Shown: positions 49,401 through 60,407 of the stretch, one piece after another
How positions within the stretch are numbered: the stretch's first letter is position 1
How the letters are laid out: every line of letters starts with the position of its first letter
NCBI GenBank assembly: GCA_001466705.2
Contig: LATX02000182.1
Coordinates: forward strand, 682,001-746,000
DNA from: Moniliophthora roreri
Lineage: Eukaryota > Basidiomycota > Agaricomycetes > Agaricales > Marasmiaceae
DNA: 64,000 nucleotides
Direction: 5' to 3'
The notes under the pieces: generated by a model
What the model was told of the DNA's origin: nothing
The model's input: the letters and a program-made list of their open reading frames with translations, nothing else
The model's database searches: none
Position numbers and translations under genes: made by a program

Positions 49401-51006
49401 TTTCGTCGGCATTACTCGAGCCAACAATGGCGTCGATGCTTTCGGAAGTATTTTTCGGCGAAGTGTAACCCTATATGAGAGCGCTTAGTACAATGTGGAA
49501 TATACAACGTAACCAGTAATTTACCATTGTAAGCGTAATTGTGAGCTGTTCAATGCTGATCTTGAGAGTCTCATCTTCCTTCTGGCTGAATTCATCGGCA
49601 ACTGCACGGTATACAGCTGGATGTCGTTGGAGAATATCATGCAAAAGCTGTTTAGGTAATTCCGAAGGTTCAGCCGCAACTGCTTGCCCGAGCAGGAGAG
49701 CTGTTAAACGGTGCAAGATTATTTGATGAACACTCAGTGTAGATATGAGGATCTCAGCGAATTCGATCGCAGAAGCATCTTTCAGTCTGGTAATCGCCGG
49801 TCAGCTACGTCCAGGTTCAGATTTAGATTTCAGAAGCACATACCTTCGCACCAGACCGCTTAATAACGGTATAATGAGTTTTTCGGAACCTTCCCAACCT
49901 AAGGCTTCCCGGATCTCCTGGTTGATATTCTTAACACGTAAAAACGTCTTGACGGTGCTACTCGGCAGCTCATCCAATATCTCTTGAGGCTCGCAGACAG
50001 ATATAAGAGCGTTCACGAGCTGTGTGACGCTGACCTGGTGTGCGCGAGAGATCATCGCAACGAGAAAGGCTTTTAGGGCAGCCGGCGTGAGACTGCATTT
50101 GTGAGACAGTGTCGCTATGAGGATATAGCTTCCGAGCTAAGCAAATGTGAATCATTCATCCTGAAGATGACTAGACTGGTAAACATACGATAGCTTCCTT
50201 CGGGGACTCGATTTGAAGAGGATCGACCAAGGCCGCTAGCAAATACGCCAGAGTCCCTTCGTCGAGTGATTTACTCCGTGTAATGAAGTCACATAGAGTT
50301 GCAGCATTAAATGCAATCAAAGTGCGATGTGCTCGTTCCTCTTTGATAGCGTTTGGTAACAGGGAGGCGATGAATCTTGCTGCGACCGTGTTCTTCGTCA
50401 TCTCTGAGACTAAAGCGATCCTCGGAACACTCTGAGCGGCCGATTTGAAAGGAAGTAGGAAGCTCCATGTCGTATTCGGTCTGAAGGGAATATGTCAATG
50501 AAAACGAGAAACAAATAAGAGGATTGTAACACGCACTTGATGTGCAAGATGGTATTCATCTTTGCAAAATGCGGAGTTTCATGGTAAGGAAGAAACAGCG
50601 CAAGAATATCCTCCACGTTAAACTCGTTTATCCTGAACCTCCTCACCAACCACTCTATGACCTTCCCCGTCGGTGCCTCCATCAAATACGGCCCCAACGC
50701 CTGCAAAAATGAGGATATACTCGCATCCAGCTCCGAGTTCGCCTCAGCCGTAAGAAGAGTTCTGTCGGTAGATTTTGCAGAGTGCGAAAACAACGCGTCT
50801 TCGTAGGTTCCCAACGTTGGATTCAACGAGACCAGTTGTAGAAAACCGTTCACGGCTAAAGCATATAGGGAATCCAGGTCGTACTGGTCGGCATCCTTTC
50901 CAGTGAACAGATAAGATTCTGTCGGTTTTCTACGCGATCTGTCGACAAGCAGAGAAGAATTGAGAGAAGCATTTTGGGCCAATTGAGCCGCAAGGCTCGA
51001 AACCAT
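43432..51006 (-). CDS. UTP10: U3 snoRNP / SSU-processome protein Utp10 (HEATR1)
   Basis: The protein starts [20 protein letters not shown] and has the Utp10 N-terminal pattern ([58 protein letters not shown]). Many exons of HEAT-repeat sequence follow, about 2,000 residues in all. The BP28-type C-terminal domain is clear: [39 protein letters not shown], then [20 protein letters not shown] just before the end. Utp10 is part of the t-UTP/UtpA complex that binds nascent pre-18S rRNA in the nucleolus and also supports rDNA transcription. About twenty introns of 45-70 bp were seen. I did not fix each border. Its stop lies only 40 bp from the convergent PAK-like gene's stop, so their 3' UTRs must overlap. 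Confidence 0.93.
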
Positions 51007-51573
51007 CGCTGCAGGCGTCAAAGTGGAGGAAAAAAGTTGCCGGCGGCAAGTAAAAATAGCACTGCCACTGATTAGTCACGTGGATTTACTTGCAGGCTGG
51101 CTCTCAACCAGGCTTTGGACTGACGGTTTCACCAGCTCTCAGATCTCAGACATAGGCAGAGGTCAAATCTGTAATTGTTGGATCAATGCATTATCTGTTA
51201 CGCAGCAAGCTCTTGATTTACAATCCTCGACAGGGCAGTTAGATTCATGGAGCCGTCGGCCAATCCTTGTCAAGTTGGCAGCAAAACATGTCGAAAACGT
51301 AGACATCGTCAGGTGGAAAGGTACATTAGCATAAGGGGACAGACAGCACATCATATCTCTACAGGGCAACAAGCATGATTATACATTTTGAGTAAATGAA
51401 CCGTCCGTGCTTCCAATCATCGAGTACCAACAGCACGAAGCAAACCGACCAAACAGTCTATGAACGACAATGCAAATGAAAAATTATGCGACCCAAACCT
51501 AGGCAAAAGTTCCTGTGAAATCAACAATAAGATGAAGCCGTCATAGCAAAAAAGCTGCTCACCTTTTGCCGTT
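51007..51573. promoter_or_regulatory. upstream region of UTP10 / 3' flank of F-box gene
   Basis: Both neighbours are on the minus strand. The part near 51007 should hold the UTP10 promoter. A plus-strand open frame at 51023-51334 has no domain and starts inside this promoter, so I do not call it a gene. Confidence 0.4.
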
Positions 51574-53384
51574 CTACTTCTTGGCTTTCACCTTCTGCTT
51601 TGATCCGATTGAGATATTTACCTTCATGCCAGAGTTCCGTAATCGCTTGACCCGCTTCACATCCAAATGCTCTTTCCCCCCAATCAGCTTGAGATAAACG
51701 GAGCGCAAAGTCGCTGTGCGAGATTCGAGCATTAACTCGAATGAATGATCCTCCCAATCCTCGAGTGTCTCGATGGTGAGGTGCTCCAAGTTCGGTAGTA
51801 GATGGGCAGTGTCGGTTCGCTGATCGGATGCCAGGGGAGATGGTGTAGGAGGTCGGCGTTTGCACGTCAACATGTCCATGAAGTGTCTTCTGAAAGACTC
51901 ATAGATCTCGTCTTCCAAGGGGTCGTGCGGAGGTTCTTTGATCGTTAGTCTGGTCAACACTGGCGTGTGCTGTAATAACTCGATCAATTCACGGTCGGAA
52001 AAGGGAATGTGATGAAGATCGAGCGCCTGCAAAGATGCTTTGGAACGAAGAAGGAAGAAGTTGATAGCAGCAAGGAGGCTTCCGTCGGAATCCTCTTCTT
52101 CAGTGAACCCGGGATCGTAGGGAAAGTAGCCTTTATGGGCGTCTGATACGAGGGAAAGTGAAGATATCGATGGGCAAGTGATAGCACCGAGAATCCTACA
52201 AAAACTGAGGAATGGCATGTACCCCGAGCCAACGGTATGCGTAGAGACGACGAGAGTGAGGGATTGAAGATTTGGGCGGACACGTGGGTAGGGAAAGATA
52301 GCCCTATATTGCAGGCCACATTCGAGCAAGGCTTCGTAACCGAGAAAATGGTCTGCCAGGGTGACCTTTTGAATCATTGATTCCATGGCATCCATTACCT
52401 CGTAATCGATGAGTTCCGCTGGAAAGCAGGCTATGAAGTATGTAGGTTCAACGGCCGCAGGAACGATGAACTTGGCCGAGGTAAGATTAGTGCATAGGTC
52501 CAGAAGCAGCACCGCTGCAGTAGAGGTGACCTTGACGTCAAGATGAGTGAGTTGCGCAAAGGGGAGAGGAGAATCGACAAGGATGTGTGGGGATATGTAG
52601 CGAGTCCGATGAAGTAGTCGTAGTACACGAAGCGATGGTGACAGGGAAGCGGAGAGAGACTGAAGAACGCTCCAAAATGACTCCGCGGACATAATCTTCA
52701 CGTCAACGTCCAGATTATGAATATGAGATGATCCACTTTCGAGGATTTCGCGAAGGAAGCCCGGTGTAAATGTATCGTCTATGCACCTATACTGAATCTT
52801 CAGGTGACGCAATCGATGGGCCTGCTCTTTCAGCATGAACAGAAACATTTGTGCGCTGCCAAACAGAGCCACCCTATTCTCCTGCTTTAGGATGACATCC
52901 AACGTCAGAGGACAGTTGTTCGATCGCCTCAAGATTGCTTCGACTCGGTCCCATGTATCCACCTCCGTTTCATCATCGAGGTCCATGGTCAGCGGCACGA
53001 CAGCCCAAATTTCTGGAATACCCAGAGACACCACCCTCCAGTAACTGCATACAGAGGCGATCTTCCACGACATTTGACCCGGCTTCGAGCTGGACTGGAC
53101 GGCAAGCGTAAATATTTCGGAAAGGATTTCGCATGGGATTTTCCGTATCGGAGCGAATAGTGAGAGACACTCGTCAAGCCTGGTCTTCAGGCTGTCGACA
53201 ATTTGGTTAACGTATGTTGCATCGGCAGTAGAGATATCTCTTCCGGAACGTAGCAGGGAGTGCACGCGCAATCTTTGGATGTCGACATCGATATACTGTA
53301 ACGATGGAAAGTTTGAGCTGAGATAAAGGCATCAGTAAAAGAAATCTTTATCAGACGGTGGGCTCACCTTTTCTCCTTGAACAT
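51574..53384 (-). CDS. F-box/leucine-rich-repeat protein
   Basis: A tiny first exon (53384-53368, MFKEK plus two bases) is spliced to one long exon (53317-51574), for 586 residues. After SNFPSLQYIDVDIQRLRVHS and an N-terminal coiled segment comes the F-box-like motif APIRKIPCEILSEIFTLAV, then ASVCSYWRVVSLGIPEIWAV. Leucine-rich repeats follow (SPSLRVLRLLHRTRYISPHI, ASLQALDLHHIPFSDRELIE, LLPNLEHLTIETLEDWE), and a basic tail SKQKVKAKK. F-box proteins present substrates to SCF ubiquitin ligases through Skp1; the substrate is unknown. This family is much expanded in mushrooms. The small first exon explains why the long open frame has no good ATG of its own. Confidence 0.88.
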
Positions 53385-53804
53385 CGTCGGGGTCAAAATG
53401 ACTGTTGAAAAGATCGCGACGCGTACAAAGCTGTCACATAAAAATGACGCTGTGACGCCGTGAGTGGCCCATATCCACGCTTTCAGCATGCCGGCAAACC
53501 TAAAACGCCGACAACCATCATGCATCATGATCTGCCCACAACTACTGTATCTACCACTATTGAGTCTTAGGAATCTATCCATCACATTAACCAGTCACCA
53601 TGCAACGTTGTAACCCATAACCCAAGCATGTGTCGATCTAGCACGCAGTGTGGGAATTAATGCATCTGGAATCCAGTGCTGAGCGCACAAGCCTCAGTTT
53701 CGTTCTTCACATCTTGCCCATCATCATCTCTGTTGAGTCTTCACCTCACCCATGTTCACCACTTGTATCTGGTCATACTGAGTGGTAGATTATGAGTGTG
53801 GAAT
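53385..53804 (+). promoter_or_regulatory. upstream region of GPCR-like copy B with short uORF
   Basis: The stretch just before the gene matches the flank of copy A (ATCTGGTCATACTGAGTGGT, then AGATTATGAG, at about 53768-53795). The ATG aligned with copy A's start (53792) now opens a seven-codon frame that stops at TAA (53813-53815), overlapping the start of the long frame at 53805. Confidence 0.5.
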
Positions 53805-55107
53805 ATGTCTCTTAACCTTCGATCTTCGATTCCCGCTAGCTCCCCATCTTATCGAGGCTCTGGAGTCCTAATTCCACTATTCATCACTGCACACACCTTC
53901 GTTTGGATTGGTTCAACCATAGTTCTTCTCACAGTCTTTCTATCCTCGAGAATATATCGACATCCTACGTGGACCAACCTCAACCTGAGCTGGATATTGG
54001 CTTGTTTTTCGTTTTCATGTTTGTACGTTACACCATGGCCGATGTCCATCGCACATTATAGGGGACTAAGTATCTTTTTACTAGGTTCACTACTGGTCAG
54101 TTGTACAACCCCCGACCAAGTTTTCCCGTATGTTTGGTTCAAGCTTCCGCTATCTATTCCGTCCCGTCGCTGTATGTGAACAGCCTCTGCATTACTGGGG
54201 GCCTACTAACAGAATCGCGAAACAGAACGTCAGGAGCGACATTGGCTGTAGCAATTTCTGTAAGACGCCATGTAACTTATCTTTACCGCGCCTTTTCATG
54301 GTCTTCGTAGTTGTTCTTGCGGATTCGTAACACCGGAACTCGGAGGAGGGAAATTGATCCACAGGTACAAAGAACGAGGACACTTGCTGTGAATGCCGCG
54401 TCTATCGGTCAAGTTCATCCAAAATTGAAAACCTTTGTAGCTTGTCCTGACTCCGTATATCCTGCCAACGATCATCTTTTTTGGGGTGTTGATTGTACGT
54501 GGATTTTCAAACCCCTCACTGATTCTAATGCAATGAAACCAGTTTGGACTTCAACACAAAGACCAAGTCACTCTCGCAGACAACTGGATGGTCTGTGGTC
54601 TGAAAAATCCAGTATTGTGCGTATCGGACTCCTTTCGATAGTGTTCAAAAATGTTGAAATCGCTTCGCCTTCTTTAGCGGCAGGGCTACTGACCTTCTCG
54701 TTGCAGCCATAATGGTGCCGACAGTTACTATTGGACTCTGGACCATCATATACTTGTATCGCAGTACTGCGGCATCACTTGGAAGGAAGATCATCCACCT
54801 TCTGGCCAAGCTCGGCATATTCACCTTATTTGGGATTTTTGGCACTATGTATGTTTAGCCTTCCCTTCGACCTAGGTGTGCGCAGCTTACATGAAACAGC
54901 GTTAGCTCTATATTTTCTTTCGTTCGTTTTGCAGGCGTCTGGCAGAGCGCCATCGCAAATGTCTTGCTTGCTTTGCGTGAGTCCATTATGATCTTCTTTT
55001 GGAGGCTGTCGGACGATTAATCGTGCTCAAATGCAGCTCCGCTATCGTACATTTTCCTCTTTGGTTTGCAAAAGGTCCGTAATCAACTGAAGAATGCTTT
55101 GTCGTGA
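53805..55107 (+). CDS. GPCR-like seven-span membrane protein (copy B), tail truncated
   Basis: This is a paralogue of the minus-strand gene at 26601-28029. The start reads MSLNLRSSIPASSPSYRGSG, then VLIPLFITAHTFVWIGSTIV and IYRHPTWTNLNLSWILACFS; later CLVQASAIYSVPSL, PTVTIGLWTIIYLYRSTAAS and HLLAKLGIFTLFGIFGTM. The final membrane span APLSYIFLFGLQKVRNQLKN is intact, but where copy A continues in frame, this copy has one base fewer and stops at TGA 55105-55107. The lost tail is still readable in another frame as VWAFWRRQEEDNFQRVG, up to 55241. Losing only a cytosolic tail may leave a working protein, but a decaying gene is equally possible. Introns are inferred by comparison with copy A. Confidence 0.6.
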
Positions 55108-55584
55108 AGCTAAACTCTTGCCCCAAGGATATCCTACTTGTATGGGCATTTTGGAGGCGTCAGGAAGAAGATAACTTCCAACGAGTGGGATTGAGGGGAA
55201 ATATATCGAAGGGACCAGTGAAAGAACAAGAACGAGTATGAGACGCATAAGAGCAAATATAATGCACAGTGATTGAACTATCAATGACCGTCAAATGTGA
55301 GACTAGACGTGCAGTGCTGAGGCGGATGTTTTATACGCGCGAATTAGCCGTAGCAGTCAAAATTGAACTTGACATTATGACACTTCCATTGAAATTGTGC
55401 TCCAAGTGGCTGTTGAGCAGACAGATTCCTCACGTGGTGGAGGCGGTGACGCGCAGCTGAGTGCGTGGAACTGACGTCAACGTCAGTGCGTTCCGCATAA
55501 ATACACGTTGACCAGAACTACCATATCCCCCACAAATCTCCTCAATCCATACCACAGGAATCCCTCATTCACCTATACTCCACC
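55108..55584 (+). promoter_or_regulatory. remnant tail of copy B and promoter of the BAP31-like gene
   Basis: The left part (to 55241) is the former C-terminal tail of copy B in a shifted frame. The right part holds a CRE-type palindrome TGACGTCA at 55472-55479, followed directly by ACGTCAG, and a TATA-like CATAAATAC near 55496, about 90 bp before the BAP31-like ATG. TGACGTCA is a binding site for bZIP factors of the ATF/CREB type in fungi; use here is inferred. Confidence 0.5.
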
Positions 55585-56391
55585 ATGACGATCTATTATA
55601 CTCTCACATTTCTCCTTCTCGCCGCAGAAATGACCACATTCTGCGTGCTCGTAGCTCCTCTCCCATATAAGGTTCGAAGAGGCCTCTTCAGGTTCCTGAG
55701 CGAAAGTAAGCTGGTCGGAAAGGTGGCTTATGCGCTAAAGATTAGTTTCATGTAAGCTTTTGCCCGCTCTTGTTTTGAAAGGCATTATGATTTGGTTTTG
55801 TCGTATGCCTCGTGCCCTCGTGCTGTTGCTAATCCTCGGCTCCGTAGATTTGTCGCAATTCTCTTTTTCGATGCTCTTCAACGCATGTTCCGTATTACTG
55901 CTGAATCCGAGATGGCGCGGAGTGGTGGAGGTGCCGGAGGTGTCGGTGACGTGCGGACAGAAACCAATTTGGCAGCGAGGAAGTTCTAGTGAGTGCTTCT
56001 GCAAGTATATCTTACCGAAGAGTGACAAATATTACCTTTCAGCGCTCAACGAAACACCTATCTAACCGGTTTCACTCTCTTTCTCTCATTGGTCCTCACT
56101 CGCACGTTCTACATCACTCTGGACCTGATCCATGTCCAGGAGGAGTACGCAAAGATCAAAGATTCTGGAGCTACCAAGGGTGTGTTAATTCTTCTGTTTG
56201 ACTGTGGTCTAGCTTCTGAATACCACGTTCTAGGCAAAGAGAGCCCCGAATATGCAGCTCTCAAGCGTGACTTTGACACCCTCAAGAACCAAGCCAAATC
56301 TCAGGCTGAGGAGTATGACCGCTTGTCGGACAGATATAACAAGCTGGCTGGTGAGCAGGGCAAAACAGGAAAGGACAAGAAAGGGCTGTAA
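55585..56391 (+). CDS. BAP31-like ER membrane protein
   Basis: Four exons (55585-55751, 55848-55988, 56043-56179, 56234-56391) give 200 residues. Three membrane spans are visible: MTIYYTLTFLLLAAEMTTFC, VAYALKISFMIFVAILFFDA and LTGFTLFLSLVLTRTFYITL. A cytosolic coiled coil follows (EYAALKRDFDTLKNQAKSQA, EEYDRLSDRYNKLAGEQG). The protein ends KDKKGL, so Lys at positions -4 and -3 form the dilysine KKXX signal for retrieval to the ER, as in mammalian BAP31. Yeast relatives are Yet1/Yet3. The family helps sort or export membrane proteins from the ER. Size and layout are typical. Confidence 0.93.
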
Positions 56392-56802
56392 CGGGCTTGA
56401 CCATTTTGTGTAACTTGGGAACATGTAGGCATTGAATAATAACGTTGTCTTCTCCTAGAGCTTGTAGAGGCCGAGCTCGGCTGGCGGGTCGGCTATTGCG
56501 GGTCTGCGGGTTCTAGCCGCGTGTCTGACCTGGCCTGGCCTCGTTACGCCAAGCTCCATTCGATGATTCGACGCTTTCAAGTTGCTTTCAAGGGTAAGTC
56601 GGTTGCATAGCCGTGGAACTGAATACGATTCCCTTTAAACTGCTGAAGTTGACTTGAACAATCGATATGGTTCTCACTATAGTTTTCTTATTCAGACAGG
56701 CAGGTACAATCTGGATCTTCAGAAATTGGCTAAAACCGCACACATTTTCCGGAGCCCAACACATGAAAGTCCAAAAAGAAAAGTACTTATTGCTACTGTA
56801 CA
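56392..56802. other. convergent intergenic region
   Basis: This is the 3' flank of two convergent genes. It contains a GC-rich patch (56456-56555, for example GAGGCCGAGCTCGGCTGGC) of unknown meaning, followed by AT-rich sequence. No gene was seen. Confidence 0.4.
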
Positions 56803-58722
56803 CTAATTCTGAATATCCCTTCCAAGAAGCTCTGTCTCGACAAGAATGACTTCTTGAACAAAGGTTTTACCACCAACTACACCCGTTACATCGAAAGATC
56901 GCGTGCCCAGACTGATTTCAGTCGTATAAAACGTGTACCCAGCACGAGGCGCAATGCTCGTGTCCAGCGGAACGTCAAGAGTGGTTACTTCGGGGATGAA
57001 CTGCGGACCCGCCGTGAAAGGGTTGAGTGTCGTCAAAGTGACTCGTGGTGACCCATTGCTCGTCTTCACTGCGATAGTGACAGTCTCCCGAGTGCCTGTT
57101 GGTAGAATGTGCAATGTACTGCGCACAGGATCGTACAAGACGTCGTCTTGGTCAACGGGGTACCCATCACCTCCATTGTCCAGAACCTTCTTGGCTGACC
57201 CGTCGTGCTCGTCAATCTCAAACCAAAACTTGGCAATGGACAATGTCGGATTGACGTTGGCCTCGAAGGAGTATCTGAAAGCAGTGATACCGCGAAGATC
57301 GAATCCACTGGGGAAGTTGACGTTTATGTCTCGACCGGTGATTCGCTGGGCGGAGGAGCTTGCGACGGAGCAGCCGGTGGAGGGGCAGGTGGAAGGTGTG
57401 CGACGGTCAGTCCAGAACAAGGTGACTGTTCGCTGGGGATTGTCGGCTGGGTTGAGTAACTGAAAGACAGATCAGACATTGATACAAATGGTATATCGGA
57501 GTCTACGTACGCGGAGTGTGGTGGTCAAGACCAGATTGTCCGAAGTACTAGATACGAACAACCGAGCCTTGCCCACTTTATTCTCGATGGGGTCAATTAC
57601 GTCGGTTAAGGTAACACCGTTGGGGACGCTATCGATCATCCTTGCGAGCAACGATTTGCAAGTGCTGTCAAAGTTAGCCTTGGTGGCGAGACTGTAGACG
57701 AAACTGATTAGTTGACGACCTCACCGATGAGTTCGAGGAGTCATACCTCCTCATGGTAACGTTTTGATCGCTGTTGAAAATTCGAAGGTCAGACCTCATC
57801 GTTACGTTCGGTGCAACGACAAGTGGGTTTGATGTAGTTCCGTCAAGCCATTCAGTGACTCTAAAGAGATGGTCAGTGATCCTCTTTATTGAGACACGCA
57901 GGTCCACGCACACTGTATTGTCGTAGGTCTGCGCACCATGGAACAAATGGAAGTCGTTCGGGAGACCGGCAGTAGGGAAATCATCCTTTCTGACGCCACC
58001 CACAGCATGTCCACAAGCAACCAAAGCAATCATCTCGGACTGAGTAAACCCCTGGCGCTCAAACGAGGCAATATGAGACGTAATGTCCTGGTGAGGTTCG
58101 GGAACACCAGGGACGCCTGCAGCAGTCGCATCGCGTCGTCCTGCTCGATACGGAACAAAAGGGCCCCCGCAGCCGCCGTAAGCGTGAACCACAGCCATTG
58201 CAATGAGATCGGCCACTACGAAAAGGGCCTGATGAATTGAGAAGCGGGGATAGCAGCAGAATACTTACTTCCAAAGACCCGTGTTTGCAATCTGTGGAAA
58301 TCGGACAATGTTTGTGCCATTCCGATTCCGACGTTCTGCATCAAAAGGGTCAGCTCCAGTATGTTTATCAACAAGACCCCACCGCCTACCTCAGCTCTGT
58401 CGAGCTCGAACCTTATACTAGCGTCGAGACCGCCAGTCCCATCATGGACGTTGTGTGTTGCCATGTCGTGGTAGGCCTGCGAACAGAAGGATGCATCATC
58501 AGTTCATGGCAAAAGGAGGTACTGTAAGATACTAACAGTGCGAACCCATTGCGCAGCAATTGTCGTACTGTCTCTCTCCGAGCAGTCAATGGACATGTCA
58601 GTCGACTCAAAGAGTAGCTGCTCTGCGTAATTAATTTGTGCAGTGTACGGCCATTGACGGTTTGAGATGGCGGAAACCGATGTGAAGACGAAGGCGAGCA
58701 GAGCTAAAGAGAGGTGTTGCAT
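56803..58722 (-). CDS. secreted haem peroxidase with C-terminal extension
   Basis: The signal peptide is MQHLSLALLAFVFTSVSA. The peroxidase domain shows the distal Arg/His pair across an intron (AAQWVRT then AYHDMATHNVHDGTGGLDAS), IRFELDRAE, DLIAMAVVHAYGGCGGPFVP, YRAGRRDA, and the proximal haem-ligand motif MIALVACGHAVGGVR. After this come about 300 residues rich in beta-strand-like sequence (RDINVNFPSGFDLRGITAFR, AKFWFEIDEHDGSAKKV, GYTFYTTEISLGTRSFDVTG) that I did not recognise as a named domain. It belongs to the plant/fungal/bacterial haem-peroxidase superfamily. I do not see the Mn- or veratryl-alcohol sites of ligninolytic class II enzymes clearly enough to assign one. At least six introns. 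Likely acts outside the cell, using H2O2 to oxidise unknown substrates. Confidence 0.88.
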
Positions 58723-60203
58723 TTTCGAGTCTGGAGGAAGGGGCCTCAAACTACTACGATTTTATGTGGATTGTGTGCAGGTTGGGACGAATTTGAACGG
58801 GGTAGCAGACTTACCTCATTCCGAGTCAGGACTGATTCTGAATCAGACCGAGTTCAGAAGGTTCCCGTATGACGCCGTTTTGGCATCGTTATACCACAGG
58901 GTTATGGCTGGCCATCCAATAGATCCTGGGGTTTTTCATCTCGGCATCAGGGACAGTTACTATCGGGATATTGAGTTGTAGTACCTTGGCGGGGATGATG
59001 GCCGACCGTGTACAATACCGCGTACAATGAAAAAATTGAAAGTCGTACTTTGTTCATCAATTTGTTGCATTCTGTCGAGGCCCAGATATACGAGGCTGTC
59101 GTAACTAACCCCAAAAGGTCATTCATGGTGAACGTTGGAACTTCCAGAACTACTGGTAAGTGTAGGAGTGAAGCACGCCAATAAAATATATCTCATCCAA
59201 AACTCACCCTGAACCTAAACGGTTTGCCGCAGAAGAGTCTAAGGTCACTTTAGATCCGACAAGAGCGGCCAGTGCAAGTCTGAACAAAGGTACCATATCA
59301 GTAGTCATGAATCAGTTGAGTAAGATGAATACATACAAAAAGCGTTGGTATGCGCCACATGTACTACACCCGGAAAAACGTCGGGGGGAACTTCGTTCTA
59401 GGAGAAGGTTTACGACCAACGCTCGAATTGATAGTAAGGTACCTCCGTAGTTTGACAGTTCGTATCTCAAGTCTTCGGCGAATTCATTCGACAATCCAGA
59501 CGTTTCCTGCCTCTATCAAGGAAATTCTTTCTAGACTGCGCACGCTGGTGGAGTTGCGATTCCGAGGCATGTCAACTAATGTACAGAACGAGATGACCAA
59601 AATCTCGATTCCTCTGCAGCAAGACGGGTTCAATGAGTAGTGAACCATCATCCGATTCAGATGGTAGATGTGTGCCACGATACCCTGGCGACAGAGAGGT
59701 GAAAGCCTTGCCGGTAACGACTCGGTAGGTACACTCCCTGGCCAGCGGCCCTGTGTGATCCAAACGAAAAAATTTCGATAAATTTGACACTGCATAGGTG
59801 GTCGAGTAGCTTAGTCTCCTGAGGTTCTAGGTTAATGTAGTGACGGGGGCCCAGTGGTCACTACATTTTGTCCCCTGGCCGACCTGGTGAAAGAGGGGTG
59901 ACGGGTTTGCTTTCTCTTGATGTGTTCTTGATATCGATAGAAGCATTTTCCGTGATTCATGTCGCCTTTTTTTTCATGAATTGGGATGAGGAACGAAAAG
60001 ATGACTGATTCGCGACGCACCGGCTGGCCCTACTTTTCCTCAACTTCAAACCTGACACAACGAATGAAAAGCTTCCTTGCGTGCACAGGGGGTTATATTA
60101 GGAGAAAAAACTTCTGCGAAAATAGTATAAGGTGGAGAGATAGACCCAGATTGAACTGTGCATGACTCACAACGTCGTTGTTCAGTACTTCAGAATCATC
60201 ATC
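58723..60203. other. intergenic region, no clear gene
   Basis: About 1.5 kb without a convincing gene. A plus-strand frame at 59350-59640 (containing FPASIKEILSRLRTLVELRF) looks leucine-rich and might be a relic of an F-box/LRR gene, but nothing else supports it. A perfect 11-bp inverted repeat lies at 59834-59867. A TATA-like AGTATAAGG is at 60124, before the tiny ORF. Confidence 0.4.
59834..59867. repeat. perfect 11-bp inverted repeat
   Basis: AATGTAGTGAC (59834-59844) is followed after a 12-base GC-rich spacer by its exact reverse complement GTCACTACATT (59857-59867). It can form a stable hairpin. It might be a relic of a small element, a terminator-like structure, or a protein-binding palindrome. 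Confidence 0.6.
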
Positions 60204-60407
60204 ATGCCGCCTCGTAAAAAGTATAATTCAGCCTATCTTTTCATGCCTTAATTGATATATACAAATTTGTGCAGAAACAACCTGGAAGGTGAAGTCGTAT
60301 GGATCCAGGAACTCCTTTGCTGGAGATGTGCAATGCACGGTAGAGGCTGTCCAGCTTATATAATCATAAGCGCCCAAACTCGTGTCCCACCCACTCAGGC
60401 TCCTTGA
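60204..60407 (+). CDS. tiny ORF with CX2CX6C motif, possibly truncated
   Basis: ATG at 60204 opens MPPRKK, which is spliced at a GTATAA donor (60221) to an exon at 60275 (NNLEGEVVWIQELLCWRC, then AMHGRGCPAYIII), ending at TGA 60405-60407: 49 residues. The cysteines are spaced C-x2-C-x6-C, the first half of a Zn(II)2Cys6 cluster, with a basic N-terminus. The second half is missing, and a CpG-poor block begins about 180 bp later. It could be the left remnant of a longer gene or a chance ORF with good splice signals. Confidence 0.3.

Noticed and set aside
51023..51334. 103-residue plus-strand ORF
   Set aside because: Lies in the UTP10 promoter, no family resemblance, no exon structure.
58667..58981. 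104-residue plus-strand ORF
   Set aside because: Starts antisense to the peroxidase signal-peptide exon; no independent support.
59350..59640. Leucine-rich 96-residue plus-strand ORF
   Set aside because: Might be an F-box/LRR relic, but there is no F-box, no neighbouring exon and no second repeat to support it.
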